Positions 15,732-25,211 of a stretch of DNA of 64,000 nt are shown piece after piece; position 1 is the stretch's first letter; each line of letters opens with the position of its first letter. The notes beneath the pieces were generated by a model. It searched no databases. It was not told the origin of the DNA and saw only the letters and a list, made by a program, of their open reading frames with translations. The position numbers and the translations under genes are program-made. The stretch comes from Vibrio injensis. GTDB taxonomy: Bacteria > Pseudomonadota > Gammaproteobacteria > Enterobacterales > Vibrionaceae. The stretch covers positions 202,031 through 266,030 of the forward strand of contig NZ_BDJF01000025.1 in assembly GCF_001895205.1 (NCBI RefSeq). Direction: 5' to 3'.

Positions 15732-16652
15732 ATGACTATGACAAAACAAACTGTTGTCGTCGCCTTAGGAGGCAATGCCTTACTTCGTCGCGGCGAGCCA
15801 TTAGAAGCGGATGTTCAACGCCACAACATTCAGATTGCCGCACAAGCCATCGCGAAAGTTGCTGAGCATTACAATGTGGTACTGGTGCACGGTAATGGTC
15901 CACAAGTCGGATTATTAGCACTACAAGGGCTGGAATACAAAAAAGTTAACCCATACCCACTCGATGTATTAGGTAGCGAAACCCAAGGCATGATTGGTTA
16001 TATGCTGATGCAAGAGTTCAAAAATCTACTTCCTGAGCGCAACGTCACTTGTATGTTGACTCAAATGACCGTTGATGCCAATGACCCTGCGTTTGCTAAT
16101 CCAACCAAACCGATTGGCCCGGTTTATCAAGCCGAAGAAGCGCGAGCTTTAGCTGAGAAATACCATTGGACAGTAAAACCTGATGGCCAGTATTTCCGTC
16201 GCGTAGTACCCAGCCCGCTACCTACTGGCATTGTCGAACATCAAGCCATCAATACCCTAATTGCGGATGGTCATTTAGTGATTTGTACTGGCGGTGGTGG
16301 TATTCCGGTGAAATATCAGCATGGCAAGCTGGTTGGTGTGGAAGCCGTGATCGATAAAGACATGTCAGCCGCCTTTCTCGCCAAACAAATTGGCGCCGAT
16401 GCGCTGCTTATTTTGACCGATGCCGATGCGGTTTATCTCGACTGGGGCACGCCGACCCAACACGCTTTACGCAGCACTACGCCTAGTGAACTGGCGAACT
16501 ATCAATTTGATGAAGGCTCAATGGCACCAAAGATTCAAGCATCTTGTGAGTTTATTAAACAAGGGGGCAGCGTGGTCGGTATTGGAGCCTTGGATGATGC
16601 TTTAGCCATTTTAGAAGGCAAAGCAGGTACTAACATTACTCGCGACCAATAA
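15732..16652 (+). CDS. arcC: Carbamate kinase
   Basis: This 306-residue amino-acid-kinase-family enzyme transfers phosphate from carbamoyl phosphate to ADP, giving ATP, CO2 and ammonia, the energy-yielding step of the arginine deiminase pathway. Marks are VVVALGGNALLRRGE at the N-terminus, VLVHGNGPQVGLLALQ, ICTGGGGIPV, IDKDMSAAFLAKQIGADALLILTD and a C-terminal GSMAPKIQASCEFI. An ACGAGAG ribosome binding site precedes ATG 15738 in frame, so the start may be ATG 15732 or 15738. It lies 54 bases after arcA. Confidence 0.96.
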   Translation: MTMTKQTVVVALGGNALLRRGEPLEADVQRHNIQIAAQAIAKVAEHYNVVLVHGNGPQVGLLALQGLEYKKVNPYPLDVLGSETQGMIGYMLMQEFKNLLPERNVTCMLTQMTVDANDPAFANPTKPIGPVYQAEEARALAEKYHWTVKPDGQYFRRVVPSPLPTGIVEHQAINTLIADGHLVICTGGGGIPVKYQHGKLVGVEAVIDKDMSAAFLAKQIGADALLILTDADAVYLDWGTPTQHALRSTTPSELANYQFDEGSMAPKIQASCEFIKQGGSVVGIGALDDALAILEGKAGTNITRDQ

Positions 16653-16783
16653 CGAGACTAACCCTGAGATAATTTTCAACGTGTTTATGCCATCCAGAAT
16701 TCGCATTGAACGCGTACGTCACATCAGCAGACTATTCGGCGCTAGCCCGAACAATAGCAGCGCTCTTTAACGAGGATAAGATC

Positions 16784-17794
16784 ATGGCTTTTAACTTACG
16801 TAACCGTAACTTCCTAAAATTACTCGATTTTACGCCAAGAGAGATCCAGCATTTATTAGATTTATCGATTGAGCTAAAGAAAGCCAAATACAATGGCTAT
16901 GAACAACCTCGCCTAAAAGGTAAAAATATTGCCTTAATTTTCGAAAAAACCTCCACTCGCACTCGCTGCGCGTTTGAAGTCGCGGCTTTTGATCAAGGGG
17001 CTCAAGTTTCTTACCTTGGTCCTTCTGGCTCGCAAATCGGCCACAAAGAGTCAATGAAAGATACCGCTCGCGTTTTAGGGCGGATGTACGATGGGATTGA
17101 GTACCGTGGTTTTGGCCAAGAGATTGTCGAAGAACTCGGCCAGTATGCCGGTGTGCCTGTATGGAATGGACTGACCGATGAATTCCACCCAACACAAATT
17201 CTCGCTGACTTTATGACCATGCTCGAACACGGCCGAGGTAAAGCACTGCATCAAATCAAGTTTGCTTATTTAGGTGATGCACGCAACAACATGGGCAACT
17301 CATTAATGGTCGGCGCAGCAAAAATGGGCATGGATATTCGCCTCGTAGCACCAAAAGCATTCTGGCCAACAGAATCACTGGTTGCCACTTGCCGCGCAAT
17401 TGCTGAAGAAACGGGAGCAAAAATCACCCTAACTGAAGATGTGCAAGAAGGCGTCATGGGTTGTGATTTCCTTTATACCGATGTTTGGGTTTCGATGGGC
17501 GAAGCCAAAGAAGCATGGGCTGAGCGCATCCAATTAATGCTGCCGTATCAAGTGAATATGGATATGATTAAAGCCACGGGCAATCCACATGTGAAATTCA
17601 TGCACTGCTTGCCCGCATTCCATGGTGAAGATACCACCGTCGGCAAAGAGTTGGCCCAAGCTTACCCAGAACTAAAACAAGGGGTTGAAGTCACTAATGA
17701 AGTCATCGAATCAGAACATTCGATCGTATTCGATGAAGCGGAGAACCGGATGCACACCATTAAAGCAGTCATGGTAGCGACACTGGGCGATTGA
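16784..17794 (+). CDS. arcB: Ornithine carbamoyltransferase, catabolic (ArcB/ArgF)
   Basis: A 336-residue transcarbamylase that in this pathway converts citrulline and phosphate to ornithine and carbamoyl phosphate. The carbamoyl-phosphate site [10 protein letters not shown], the [10 protein letters not shown] motif and the ornithine-binding [10 protein letters not shown] loop are intact. An upstream extension to 16706 is open, but ATG 16784 has the GAGGATAAG ribosome binding site and yields the family start [14 protein letters not shown]. Position after arcC makes the catabolic role likely; sequence cannot fully separate it from biosynthetic ArgF. Confidence 0.93.
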   Translation: MAFNLRNRNFLKLLDFTPREIQHLLDLSIELKKAKYNGYEQPRLKGKNIALIFEKTSTRTRCAFEVAAFDQGAQVSYLGPSGSQIGHKESMKDTARVLGRMYDGIEYRGFGQEIVEELGQYAGVPVWNGLTDEFHPTQILADFMTMLEHGRGKALHQIKFAYLGDARNNMGNSLMVGAAKMGMDIRLVAPKAFWPTESLVATCRAIAEETGAKITLTEDVQEGVMGCDFLYTDVWVSMGEAKEAWAERIQLMLPYQVNMDMIKATGNPHVKFMHCLPAFHGEDTTVGKELAQAYPELKQGVEVTNEVIESEHSIVFDEAENRMHTIKAVMVATLGD

Positions 17795-17812
17795 TTGATA
17801 TTTCTGCTAATT

Positions 17813-17843
17813 TACTCACGGGTCGGAGTCCGGCTCGTGAGTA
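17813..17843 (+). other. Hairpin after the arc operon
   Basis: An 8-bp stem TACTCACG/CGTGAGTA with further inner pairing. No T-run follows, so it may be a weak or Rho-assisted terminator. Confidence 0.5.
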
Positions 17844-17996
17844 TCATCACTTGCCTCACTCATTAATCTAAATGACTAGCTTATCATCATAATACAGTCT
17901 TTTATTTGGTGATCTTCCGCAATAAGCCGTTAATCAATAAGTGATATGCTCAGTTACAGAATGATATTTGCTTAACAATTGAACGAGGGCTCGACC

Positions 17997-18476
17997 GTGA
18001 ACCGAACCATACCAGACATTGATGCTGATGAACGCTCATTAACTGCGGCTTGCAAACGACTGCTACAACAACAGAGTTTCGCTAATCAACATGAGCTACG
18101 CGAGCGCTTAGTCCAACTGGGATTTGAAGGCGTCAGCCAGTCCACTGTGTCACGTTTACTCTCTCAACTTGGTGTGGTTAAAGTCCGTAATGCATGTGGT
18201 AAAAAAGTCTATTGCATCACGGTAGAAACCGCACCAGTGCATGTTGAATCCTCTATTGCATCCCAAATTGAATTTATTACTCATAACCAATCAGTGGTAG
18301 TGGTCAAAACTCATCCAGGTAGCGCTCAGTTAGTGGCTCGTTTGGTTGATATCGATCCGCACAGCGAAATCATTGGTACCGTGGGCGGTAATGATACCGT
18401 ACTCGTGATTCCGCGCGACGCCAATCGTGTCGAAGCCTGTGAGCGAATTGTCAAAAGTCGGTTAGGGGTGGCCTAA
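17997..18476 (+). CDS. ArgR-family arginine repressor/activator linked to the arc operon
   Basis: This ArgR-type regulator of ~159 residues has an N-terminal winged helix ([14 protein letters not shown], then [21 protein letters not shown]), and a C-terminal hexamerisation/arginine-binding domain with [13 protein letters not shown] and [17 protein letters not shown], where GNDT replaces the usual GDDT. Start is GTG 17997 after CGAGGG; a TTG at 17979 is also in frame. It differs clearly from the main Vibrio ArgR as I remember it, so it is probably a second, pathway-specific member that switches arc genes on when arginine is present. Confidence 0.87.
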   Translation: MNRTIPDIDADERSLTAACKRLLQQQSFANQHELRERLVQLGFEGVSQSTVSRLLSQLGVVKVRNACGKKVYCITVETAPVHVESSIASQIEFITHNQSVVVVKTHPGSAQLVARLVDIDPHSEIIGTVGGNDTVLVIPRDANRVEACERIVKSRLGVA

Positions 18477-18549
18477 CCCCAGCGCTGCACTGTATCTTCC
18501 AACCCATTGTCTATATAGTAAAGCCAATCGTGTTTTGGATGTTGTAGTG

Positions 18550-20358
18550 ATGATGCGTCTATTTATTTCTCTTTTACTGCTGCTTAGTACAGCAATCAGT
18601 ACGCCAGCATTGGCCACATTGACCGTAAATCCTTCGTTTGATTTAAACGGGTCCTCGCGCTTCGCTTCGGTCGAACAAGCCTTTCCGCTGTCTTTTTTCC
18701 AACAAGCTGATCAGCTATTTTTAGATTGGCAAGTCAAGCCGGGGTACTACTTATATCAAAGTAGCCTAACGATTGAAGCTCACAACGCCCAATTGGGCGA
18801 TTACGTGTTACCGCAAGCGCAGCCATATCACGATGAATTTTTTGGCGATGTGATGATTTATGACACCCCACTGTCGATAAACGTATCACTGAAAAATGCC
18901 CAATCTGGTGCTACATTGACCGTGCGCTACCAAGGCTGCGCAGCGGCAGGCTTTTGTTATCCACCTGAAACTCGGGTTATTGATCTTGAACCCATAATCG
19001 GCCAAACATCCAGCGAACCTATCTCTAGCTCAACCGTTATATCCGCAACGTCGTCAGCGGTGCAGAACAGTGCGGCCGTTAACGAAGCTAACCATCCAGC
19101 TTCACAACAAGATTCTTTAGCGAATCGATTAGCGCACAGCGCTTGGACTCCACTGCTGTTTTTATTACTCGGTATTGGCTTGGCGTTCACTCCCTGTGTA
19201 CTGCCGATGTATCCGATTTTAACCAGCATCGTACTTGGTGGCGGAGCTATCTCACAACGTCGCGCGTTGTTATTGAGCGTGATCTATGTGCAAGGGATGG
19301 CGCTAACCTACACATTGTTAGGTTTAGTGGTGGCCTCGGCTGGATTGCAATTTCAAGCCGCGTTACAACACCCTTATGTGTTAATCACACTCAGCGTCTT
19401 GTTTGTTGCCTTAGCGTTATCAATGTTTGGTTTATACAGTTTGCAACTGCCGAGTAGCCTACAAACTTGGCTAAGTAGTTTAAGTCAGCGCCAGCAAGGT
19501 GGACGCCTTGGCGGCGTGTTTATGATGGGCGCGATTTCAGGCTTAGTCTGCTCACCTTGTACCACCGCGCCACTGTCCGGAGCTTTGCTTTATGTGGCAC
19601 AAAGTGGCGATTTAGTTACCGGAGGCGTAGCGCTTTATGCATTAGCATTAGGTATGGGAATCCCCTTAATTGTTGTCGCCGTGTTCGGTAATCAGTTACT
19701 GCCGAAAGCCGGCGACTGGATGAATCGCATTAAGGTGTTGTTTGGTTTTGTGCTTCTCGCGGCGCCGATTTTCCTACTGGAGAGAATTATCCCTAGCTTA
19801 TGGAGCACGATATTATGGTCGGCGTTAGGATTAAGCGCATTCGGTTGGCTATACCATGCAAAAAATAGCTTACCTTTTGCGGGTTGGAAACAAAGCCTAA
19901 TTGGTATTATTGCCATCCTCGGCCTGTTATTCTCCGCTCAACCACTGCTAAATTATTGGCTGAATACCAATCATTACAGTACTCAACAAGCCAGCATTCA
20001 GTTTCAACCAATTAAAACTGTCGAGCAGCTTAACCAAGCTTTGCTCAACGCTAAAGCAGCCGGAAAACCGGTAATGCTCGATTTTTACGCTGACTGGTGT
20101 GTGGCCTGTAAAGAGTTTGAGCGCTATACCTTTCATCAGCCCGCCGTTGAAGAACAGTTAGAAAACTTTGTGTTACTGCAAGTAGATGTTACCCGTAGTG
20201 AGCCAGAAGATTTTGAACTCTTACAACATCTGCAAGTACTTGGTTTGCCGACCATCGATTTCTGGGATGGACAAGGAAATCGACTACCTCAAGCGCGTAT
20301 CACTGGCTTTATGGCCGAGCATCCTTTTCTTGCTCATTTAGAAAAATTCCAACTCTAA
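18550..20358 (+). CDS. dsbD: Thiol:disulfide interchange protein DsbD
   Basis: A ~602-residue inner-membrane protein that carries electrons from cytoplasmic thioredoxin to periplasmic DsbC, DsbG and CcmG. All three redox pairs are visible: periplasmic alpha domain [11 protein letters not shown], membrane beta domain [10 protein letters not shown] and [10 protein letters not shown], and thioredoxin-like gamma domain [10 protein letters not shown]. The N-terminal signal peptide is [21 protein letters not shown] start at ATG 18550 (or 18553) rather than the upstream TTG 18535. It is longer than E. coli DsbD (565), mostly in a Ser/Thr-rich linker near residues 155-190. Confidence 0.95.
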   Translation: MMRLFISLLLLLSTAISTPALATLTVNPSFDLNGSSRFASVEQAFPLSFFQQADQLFLDWQVKPGYYLYQSSLTIEAHNAQLGDYVLPQAQPYHDEFFGDVMIYDTPLSINVSLKNAQSGATLTVRYQGCAAAGFCYPPETRVIDLEPIIGQTSSEPISSSTVISATSSAVQNSAAVNEANHPASQQDSLANRLAHSAWTPLLFLLLGIGLAFTPCVLPMYPILTSIVLGGGAISQRRALLLSVIYVQGMALTYTLLGLVVASAGLQFQAALQHPYVLITLSVLFVALALSMFGLYSLQLPSSLQTWLSSLSQRQQGGRLGGVFMMGAISGLVCSPCTTAPLSGALLYVAQSGDLVTGGVALYALALGMGIPLIVVAVFGNQLLPKAGDWMNRIKVLFGFVLLAAPIFLLERIIPSLWSTILWSALGLSAFGWLYHAKNSLPFAGWKQSLIGIIAILGLLFSAQPLLNYWLNTNHYSTQQASIQFQPIKTVEQLNQALLNAKAAGKPVMLDFYADWCVACKEFERYTFHQPAVEEQLENFVLLQVDVTRSEPEDFELLQHLQVLGLPTIDFWDGQGNRLPQARITGFMAEHPFLAHLEKFQL

Positions 20359-20364
20359 TCAGTT

Positions 20365-20405
20365 TGGCAGATAAATCCCCATCGATTTATCTGCCATCTT
20401 TATTT
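20365..20405 (+). terminator. Intrinsic terminator after dsbD
   Basis: A 12-bp stem TGGCAGATAAAT/ATTTATCTGCCA with an 8-base loop, followed by a T-rich tract. Confidence 0.88.
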
Positions 20406-20773
20406 CCCTGATTAAATATCTCTCCCTTTTTTGTGATACTACACGCCGTTTACGGTAAATATAAAAATCAATAACATTGACTTATTACCCACAGAATCGC
20501 AATAAGTAGGACAATGACGACAAACGTCCGCCACTCATCCCCCCTACTCATCCTGCAAAGTGTGCGCTTTTCGAAAGTCAATCACCCTACCAAGCGTGAT
20601 AATGGTTCGTAGATTGTAATTTTTATCGCTCTAAAAAATCTTTATCGCGATGGCTCACATTTTGTATAGGTTGCTTATCCCTAGCATGTCCAGTGAACTC
20701 ATAACCTGACTAATTCTATAACGTTGTTAATTAAATATTTTATAGATTAGATAGAAAACTAGGGACTTAGAAC
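20406..20773 (+). other. Pullulanase upstream region
   Basis: No gene is visible in this 368-base stretch. Apart from the MalT-like boxes it holds AT-rich DNA suited to promoters. An AGGG stretch and GTG 20774 end the region. Confidence 0.5.
20533..20555 (-). promoter_or_regulatory. Two MalT-like boxes upstream of the pullulanase gene
   Basis: Read on the minus strand, 20542-20533 is GGGGATGAGT and 20555-20546 is CAGGATGAGT. The MalT consensus is GGGGA(T/G)GAGG, so the first has nine matches and the second keeps the GGATGAG core. They are in the same orientation, 13 bp apart and ~220 bases upstream of the gene. A TGTGA half-site of CRP type lies at about 20432. MalT control of pullulanase is known in Klebsiella; here it is inferred. 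Confidence 0.5.
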
Positions 20774-23700
20774 GTGAACAAACCTAATTTTTCGGCATTA
20801 AGTAAAGCTATGCTGCCCATTTTAGCAGGCAGTTTACTGGTCGGTTGTAACTCGTCATCGGATGATGATATCGCCGCAGAAACACAAACCGTCACCGTTT
20901 TTTATAAAGCTGACCCCACATTACGTAGTCAAACTAGCGATAACGATCTTTATCAGGGGCTCACTCTCCACGTATGGAACGATAACCATTGTCGTTCCTA
21001 TGCAGGAAGTAATACCGAGTGGAATAATGGTCTCGCTCCAAATGGGATTGATGCCACCTTCGGAGCTTACTGGCACCTCCCCTACAGGCAAGATGCTTCG
21101 CAGTGCATCAATATGATCCCTCACTTTGGTAACGATAAACCACTGGGTGAACTTGATACGAAAATTGACTTAACCCAACTAGGGAAAAATGCCAGCGTCT
21201 ATACTCAACAAGGAGTAGCCGCCGTTTACCCTGAGTTAATTGCTAGAAGTGAGTTAAGACAAGATACATTACGTATTTACTTTAATAGTCAAGATGGTGA
21301 CGAAAGCGATTTTAGACTGCATGTTTGGAACGAAGGCGAATGCAGCAGTTACGATGCCGGAGACACAAGCTGGCCGGGACTCCGCCCGACTGGATTGAGT
21401 AAAACCTATGGTGCTTATTGGGACTTACCCATAAATAGCAATGGTGATTGTATAAACCTTATCGCCAACACTAACGGCAATGGCGATTACCAAACCGATA
21501 ACTTGAAATTTGAGTTTGCTCAACAAGGGGTCATTGGAGCGATTGGGATGCTATTTAAAGGCACCAATAAAGTCTTTTATCAACCATTAGCACGCTTGCC
21601 ACAAGGCCAAGTGGATGTCATCGGTGCCAGTGCTATATTTGCTGACGCTAAGACGGTATTAGTCGGCAATAAAGAAGCGACCTCAGTGACACTCTATCAC
21701 TCAGCGCAAGGTGAGCTTAGTTTTGATTCCGCCAGCAAATCGGTGACTGGTTTTGATAGCCAGTTCACCTCTAAGCTTAAAGCCGCCAATGATTGGACAT
21801 CAGAAAAACCCCATCTCAAAGATGACTTTGTTGGTTTTAGTTTTGACTATAGCGAAGAGCAATTGAAACAATTACTCAAAGGTCAGCTCTGGTTAGTCGC
21901 CAGTGATCATCAAGGGGTAATTCAAGCGACAGAAGTGCAACCCGCCAGTGCCTTGGATGCTCTCTATGCCGATGAAGCTGTCAAGTTGCCATACGGCGCA
22001 CTAACGAATGGTAATACAACCACTTTCCGTCTTTGGGCGCCAACCGCTCAATCCGTCAAGCTGATCCCTTATGGTGCTGATAAAAAAGCCCAAACTCCTA
22101 TAAATATGGAATTTGATGCTAAATCAGGCAGTTGGTCAGTAGAAGAGACAGCGCTAAAACATGGCGATTTTTATCGCTATCAAGTAACGGTTTATCATCC
22201 AGCCACGGATAGAGTGGAACGCTATGAAGTTACGGACCCGTATTCACTTAGCTTGGCGATGAACTCAGAATATAGCCAAGTGGTGGATCTCAACCATCCT
22301 GATCTTACACCTGCTGGTTGGGAGGACTTAAAAGCGCCTCATTCGCAAACCAACCCTGCTCAGTTTGTGCTTTATGAAGCCCATGTGCGCGATTTCTCCG
22401 CTTTAGATGACAGCACACCTAAAGCCCACCGTGGTAAATTTACTGCTTTTGCTCAATCAGATACCGTACCCGTTAAACATCTGCAAAAATTGGCAGAATC
22501 AGGAGTCACCCACCTACATCTACTGCCGGTGTTTGATATTGCTACCATTAATGAAGATCCAAGCAAAGTAGCCGATATTGATCAGCCATTCAGTAAACTG
22601 TGTCAATTACAGCCCGCGGTGCAAAACGATCCCGCTTTTGGTACTTACTGTGCGACTGAGATAACCATTTCGGCCGTATTCCATCAGCTAAAAGGCGATG
22701 ACCATAAACAAAACCCTGTGGTGCAACGCCTAAATGGCTTTGTGCGCGATGTCGATAGCTTTAACTGGGGGTATGATCCTTTCCACTTTACCGTTCCCGA
22801 AGGCTCTTACTCAACCAACCCTGATGGTACAACGCGCATTAAAGAGTTCCGTGAGATGGTGATGGCGGTAAAACAAGAGATTGGTATGAACATGGTTATG
22901 GATGTTGCCTATAACCACACCAATGAAGCTGGCGTCTCAGATAAATCGGTACTCGATAAAATTGTCCCTTGGTATTACCAACGCTTGAACGAGTTTTCTG
23001 GTCAAGTAGAAACCTCTACCTGCTGCTCGAATACCGCACCAGAAAATCGGATGTTTGCGAAATTGATTGATGATTCGATTTATACCTGGACCAAAGCATA
23101 CAAAATTGATGCCTTCCGTTGGGATTTAATGGGCCATCACCCACTTGAGCAAATTCTAGGCACTTTCAAAGTAGCGCAACAGGCCAATCCTGAGGTCTAC
23201 TTCTATGGTGAAGGTTGGAACTTTGGTGAAGTGGCCAATGATCGTCAATTCAAGCAAGCGACACAGCTCAACTTAGCCGGTACGGGGATCGGTTCATTCT
23301 CCGATCGCCTACGGGATGCTGTACGTGGCGGCGGCCCCTTTGATAGCCAAGAATTCCTACGTAGTAACCAAGGCTTTGGTAATGGTATCCATGTTCTGCC
23401 TAATGATCTAGCTACAGACAATAACCGTGCCACCGCGCTACATTTGGCGGATATTGTGCGAGTTGGTATGGCTGGTAACTTAAAAGATTTTACATTTACC
23501 GATAGCGAAGACAAACTAATCAAGGGTTTTGACCTCAAATACAACGGCCAGCCCACAGGCTATGCGCAAGATGCTTGGGAAATACAGAACTACGTTTCCA
23601 AACATGATAATCAAACTTTATGGGACAATAACCAATTCAAGATTGCCTATGGTGTTACCACCGATGAGCGCGTGCGCATGCAAGCAGTGAGCTTATCCAC

Positions 23701-24334
23701 AGCGATATTAGGTCAAGGGGTACCGTTTATTCATATGGGTAGCGAGATCTTACGCTCTAAATCGATGCAGCGTGACTCTTACGACTCTGGAGATTGGTAT
23801 AACCGCGTCGACTTCACCATGGACACTCACAACTGGAATATCGGTTTACCTCGTGAAGATAAAGATGGCGAAAACTGGAAGATAATTGAAGATGTGATAA
23901 CCGGAGCAGGTACTAACGCTCAACCAGATAAAACCGATATGGAAACCATGCAAGGTTATTTCCATGAGCTTGTTCAATTACGCGCTTCATCCGGCCTGTT
24001 CACTCTGGGTAAAGGAGAAACCATTATCGAAAGAGTCAAATTCCACAACACGGGTAGTGAGCAAATTGCAGGCGTGATGGTCATGAGCATGGATAATAGC
24101 GGTGAGCGTTTTGATGGTGCGATTGATGCCGAGCGCCAAGGTCTGCTGGTAGTGATTAACGCCTCACCAGAACCTTTAGCACACTTTGCCAACTTTGACG
24201 CTACTGGCTATCAGCAGCACAGCATTCAGCAACACGCTGGCGCGAACTCGATTGGTGCAGGAGCCAGTGTCAATAACGGTAAGTTATCGGTTCCGGCTTG
24301 GTCAGTCGCGGTGTTTGAGAAACCGGCCAGCTAA
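20774..24334 (+). CDS. pulA: Pullulanase (type I, GH13), lipoprotein
   Basis: This 1186-residue starch-debranching enzyme cleaves alpha-1,6 bonds in pullulan and amylopectin. The N-terminus is a lipoprotein signal with lipobox LLVGC (Cys25), followed by a Ser/Asp linker. Two carbohydrate-binding CBM41-type repeats (LTLHVWNDNHC..., FRLHVWNEGEC...) are followed by a CBM48-like region (TTFRLWAPTAQSVKL). The GH13 barrel has the type I mark FNWGYDP, DVAYNHT, nucleophile Asp in IDAFRWDLMGHH, acid Glu in YFYGEGWNFG and VSKHDNQTLWD. It is likely surface-anchored, secreted by a type II system such as the gsp operon in this window. GTG start. Confidence 0.94.
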   Translation: MNKPNFSALSKAMLPILAGSLLVGCNSSSDDDIAAETQTVTVFYKADPTLRSQTSDNDLYQGLTLHVWNDNHCRSYAGSNTEWNNGLAPNGIDATFGAYWHLPYRQDASQCINMIPHFGNDKPLGELDTKIDLTQLGKNASVYTQQGVAAVYPELIARSELRQDTLRIYFNSQDGDESDFRLHVWNEGECSSYDAGDTSWPGLRPTGLSKTYGAYWDLPINSNGDCINLIANTNGNGDYQTDNLKFEFAQQGVIGAIGMLFKGTNKVFYQPLARLPQGQVDVIGASAIFADAKTVLVGNKEATSVTLYHSAQGELSFDSASKSVTGFDSQFTSKLKAANDWTSEKPHLKDDFVGFSFDYSEEQLKQLLKGQLWLVASDHQGVIQATEVQPASALDALYADEAVKLPYGALTNGNTTTFRLWAPTAQSVKLIPYGADKKAQTPINMEFDAKSGSWSVEETALKHGDFYRYQVTVYHPATDRVERYEVTDPYSLSLAMNSEYSQVVDLNHPDLTPAGWEDLKAPHSQTNPAQFVLYEAHVRDFSALDDSTPKAHRGKFTAFAQSDTVPVKHLQKLAESGVTHLHLLPVFDIATINEDPSKVADIDQPFSKLCQLQPAVQNDPAFGTYCATEITISAVFHQLKGDDHKQNPVVQRLNGFVRDVDSFNWGYDPFHFTVPEGSYSTNPDGTTRIKEFREMVMAVKQEIGMNMVMDVAYNHTNEAGVSDKSVLDKIVPWYYQRLNEFSGQVETSTCCSNTAPENRMFAKLIDDSIYTWTKAYKIDAFRWDLMGHHPLEQILGTFKVAQQANPEVYFYGEGWNFGEVANDRQFKQATQLNLAGTGIGSFSDRLRDAVRGGGPFDSQEFLRSNQGFGNGIHVLPNDLATDNNRATALHLADIVRVGMAGNLKDFTFTDSEDKLIKGFDLKYNGQPTGYAQDAWEIQNYVSKHDNQTLWDNNQFKIAYGVTTDERVRMQAVSLSTAILGQGVPFIHMGSEILRSKSMQRDSYDSGDWYNRVDFTMDTHNWNIGLPREDKDGENWKIIEDVITGAGTNAQPDKTDMETMQGYFHELVQLRASSGLFTLGKGETIIERVKFHNTGSEQIAGVMVMSMDNSGERFDGAIDAERQGLLVVINASPEPLAHFANFDATGYQQHSIQQHAGANSIGAGASVNNGKLSVPAWSVAVFEKPAS

Positions 24335-24372
24335 TAAGTTAAAAAGTAGCTCGTAAACGAAGCCTATCATTC

Positions 24373-24405
24373 AGCGTCAAGTGCTTACCCATTTGACGCT
24401 TTTTT
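24373..24405 (+). terminator. Intrinsic terminator after pulA
   Basis: Stem AGCGTCAA (24373-24380) with TTGACGCT (24393-24400), a 12-base loop and a run of T. Confidence 0.88.
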
Positions 24406-24519
24406 CATTGAGCACAATAAAAAGGCGATACAGTTCAGACTTTTAGTTCATCGCCATTGTGACTATCAACAAACAAGACAATAATTTCTGTAACTAAATG
24501 TTCAAAAGTAATTAACGTC

Positions 24520-25149
24520 ATGGATTCGACCTACACCATTATTATCGCTGATGATCATCCACTGTTTCGTAATGCGCTATTTCAATCGGTGCATATGGCG
24601 ATCAGCGGCGCTCATTTGCTTGAAGCAGACTCATTAGACGCCCTATTGAACCTATTAAGCCAGCAAGCGGATGTTGATCTACTGCTGCTCGACCTGAAAA
24701 TGCCCGGAGCCAATGGCATGTCGGGCTTGATTCAATTGCGCGCTCTTTACCCTGAGCTGCCCATCGTGGTTATTTCTGCCAGTGAAGAATCAGCGATAGT
24801 CTCTCAAGTCAAACATCATGGTGCGTTTGGTTTTATTCCTAAATCCAGCGATATGCGCAGCTTGATCAGCGCACTTAATCAGGTGCTCAATGGCGAACCT
24901 TATTTCCCGGCAGGATTGGTCGACATCCCCAATCAAGGTAATGACTTAGCCGAGAAAATCGCCACGCTCACTCCCCAACAATATAAAGTGTTAGGGATGC
25001 TCTCCGACGGTTTATTGAATAAACAAATCGCCTATGAACTCAACGTCTCCGAGGCAACGATTAAGGCCCATATGACGGCAATTTTCCGTAAGTTAAACGT
25101 CACCAACCGAACTCAAGCCGTCATTCTGCTCAAACAAATCGAATGGTAG
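24520..25149 (+). CDS. crbR: LuxR/NarL-family response regulator, CrbR-like
   Basis: A 209-residue response regulator with an N-terminal receiver domain (acidic pair in IIADDHPLF, phospho-acceptor Asp in LLLLDLKMPGANG, conserved Lys in FIPKSSD) and a C-terminal LuxR helix-turn-helix (LTPQQYKVLGMLSDGLLNKQ, then NVSEATIKAHMTAIFRKLNV). Gene order next to the NhaP2 and VC_2705-type symporter genes matches V. cholerae CrbR as I recall, the regulator of the acetate switch whose sensor CrbS lies elsewhere. The family assignment is firm; the specific name rests on gene order. Confidence 0.85.
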   Translation: MDSTYTIIIADDHPLFRNALFQSVHMAISGAHLLEADSLDALLNLLSQQADVDLLLLDLKMPGANGMSGLIQLRALYPELPIVVISASEESAIVSQVKHHGAFGFIPKSSDMRSLISALNQVLNGEPYFPAGLVDIPNQGNDLAEKIATLTPQQYKVLGMLSDGLLNKQIAYELNVSEATIKAHMTAIFRKLNVTNRTQAVILLKQIEW

Positions 25150-25211
25150 TTGACCCGCAGTGCGCGTCGCTATCAGCGCCCACTGCCGGCTCTCGATATT
25201 AGCTATAGGCC

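Noticed and set aside
16706..16783. N-terminal extension of ornithine carbamoyltransferase
   Set aside because: No ribosome binding site at 16706 and the extra residues are absent from the family; ATG 16784 has a good site.
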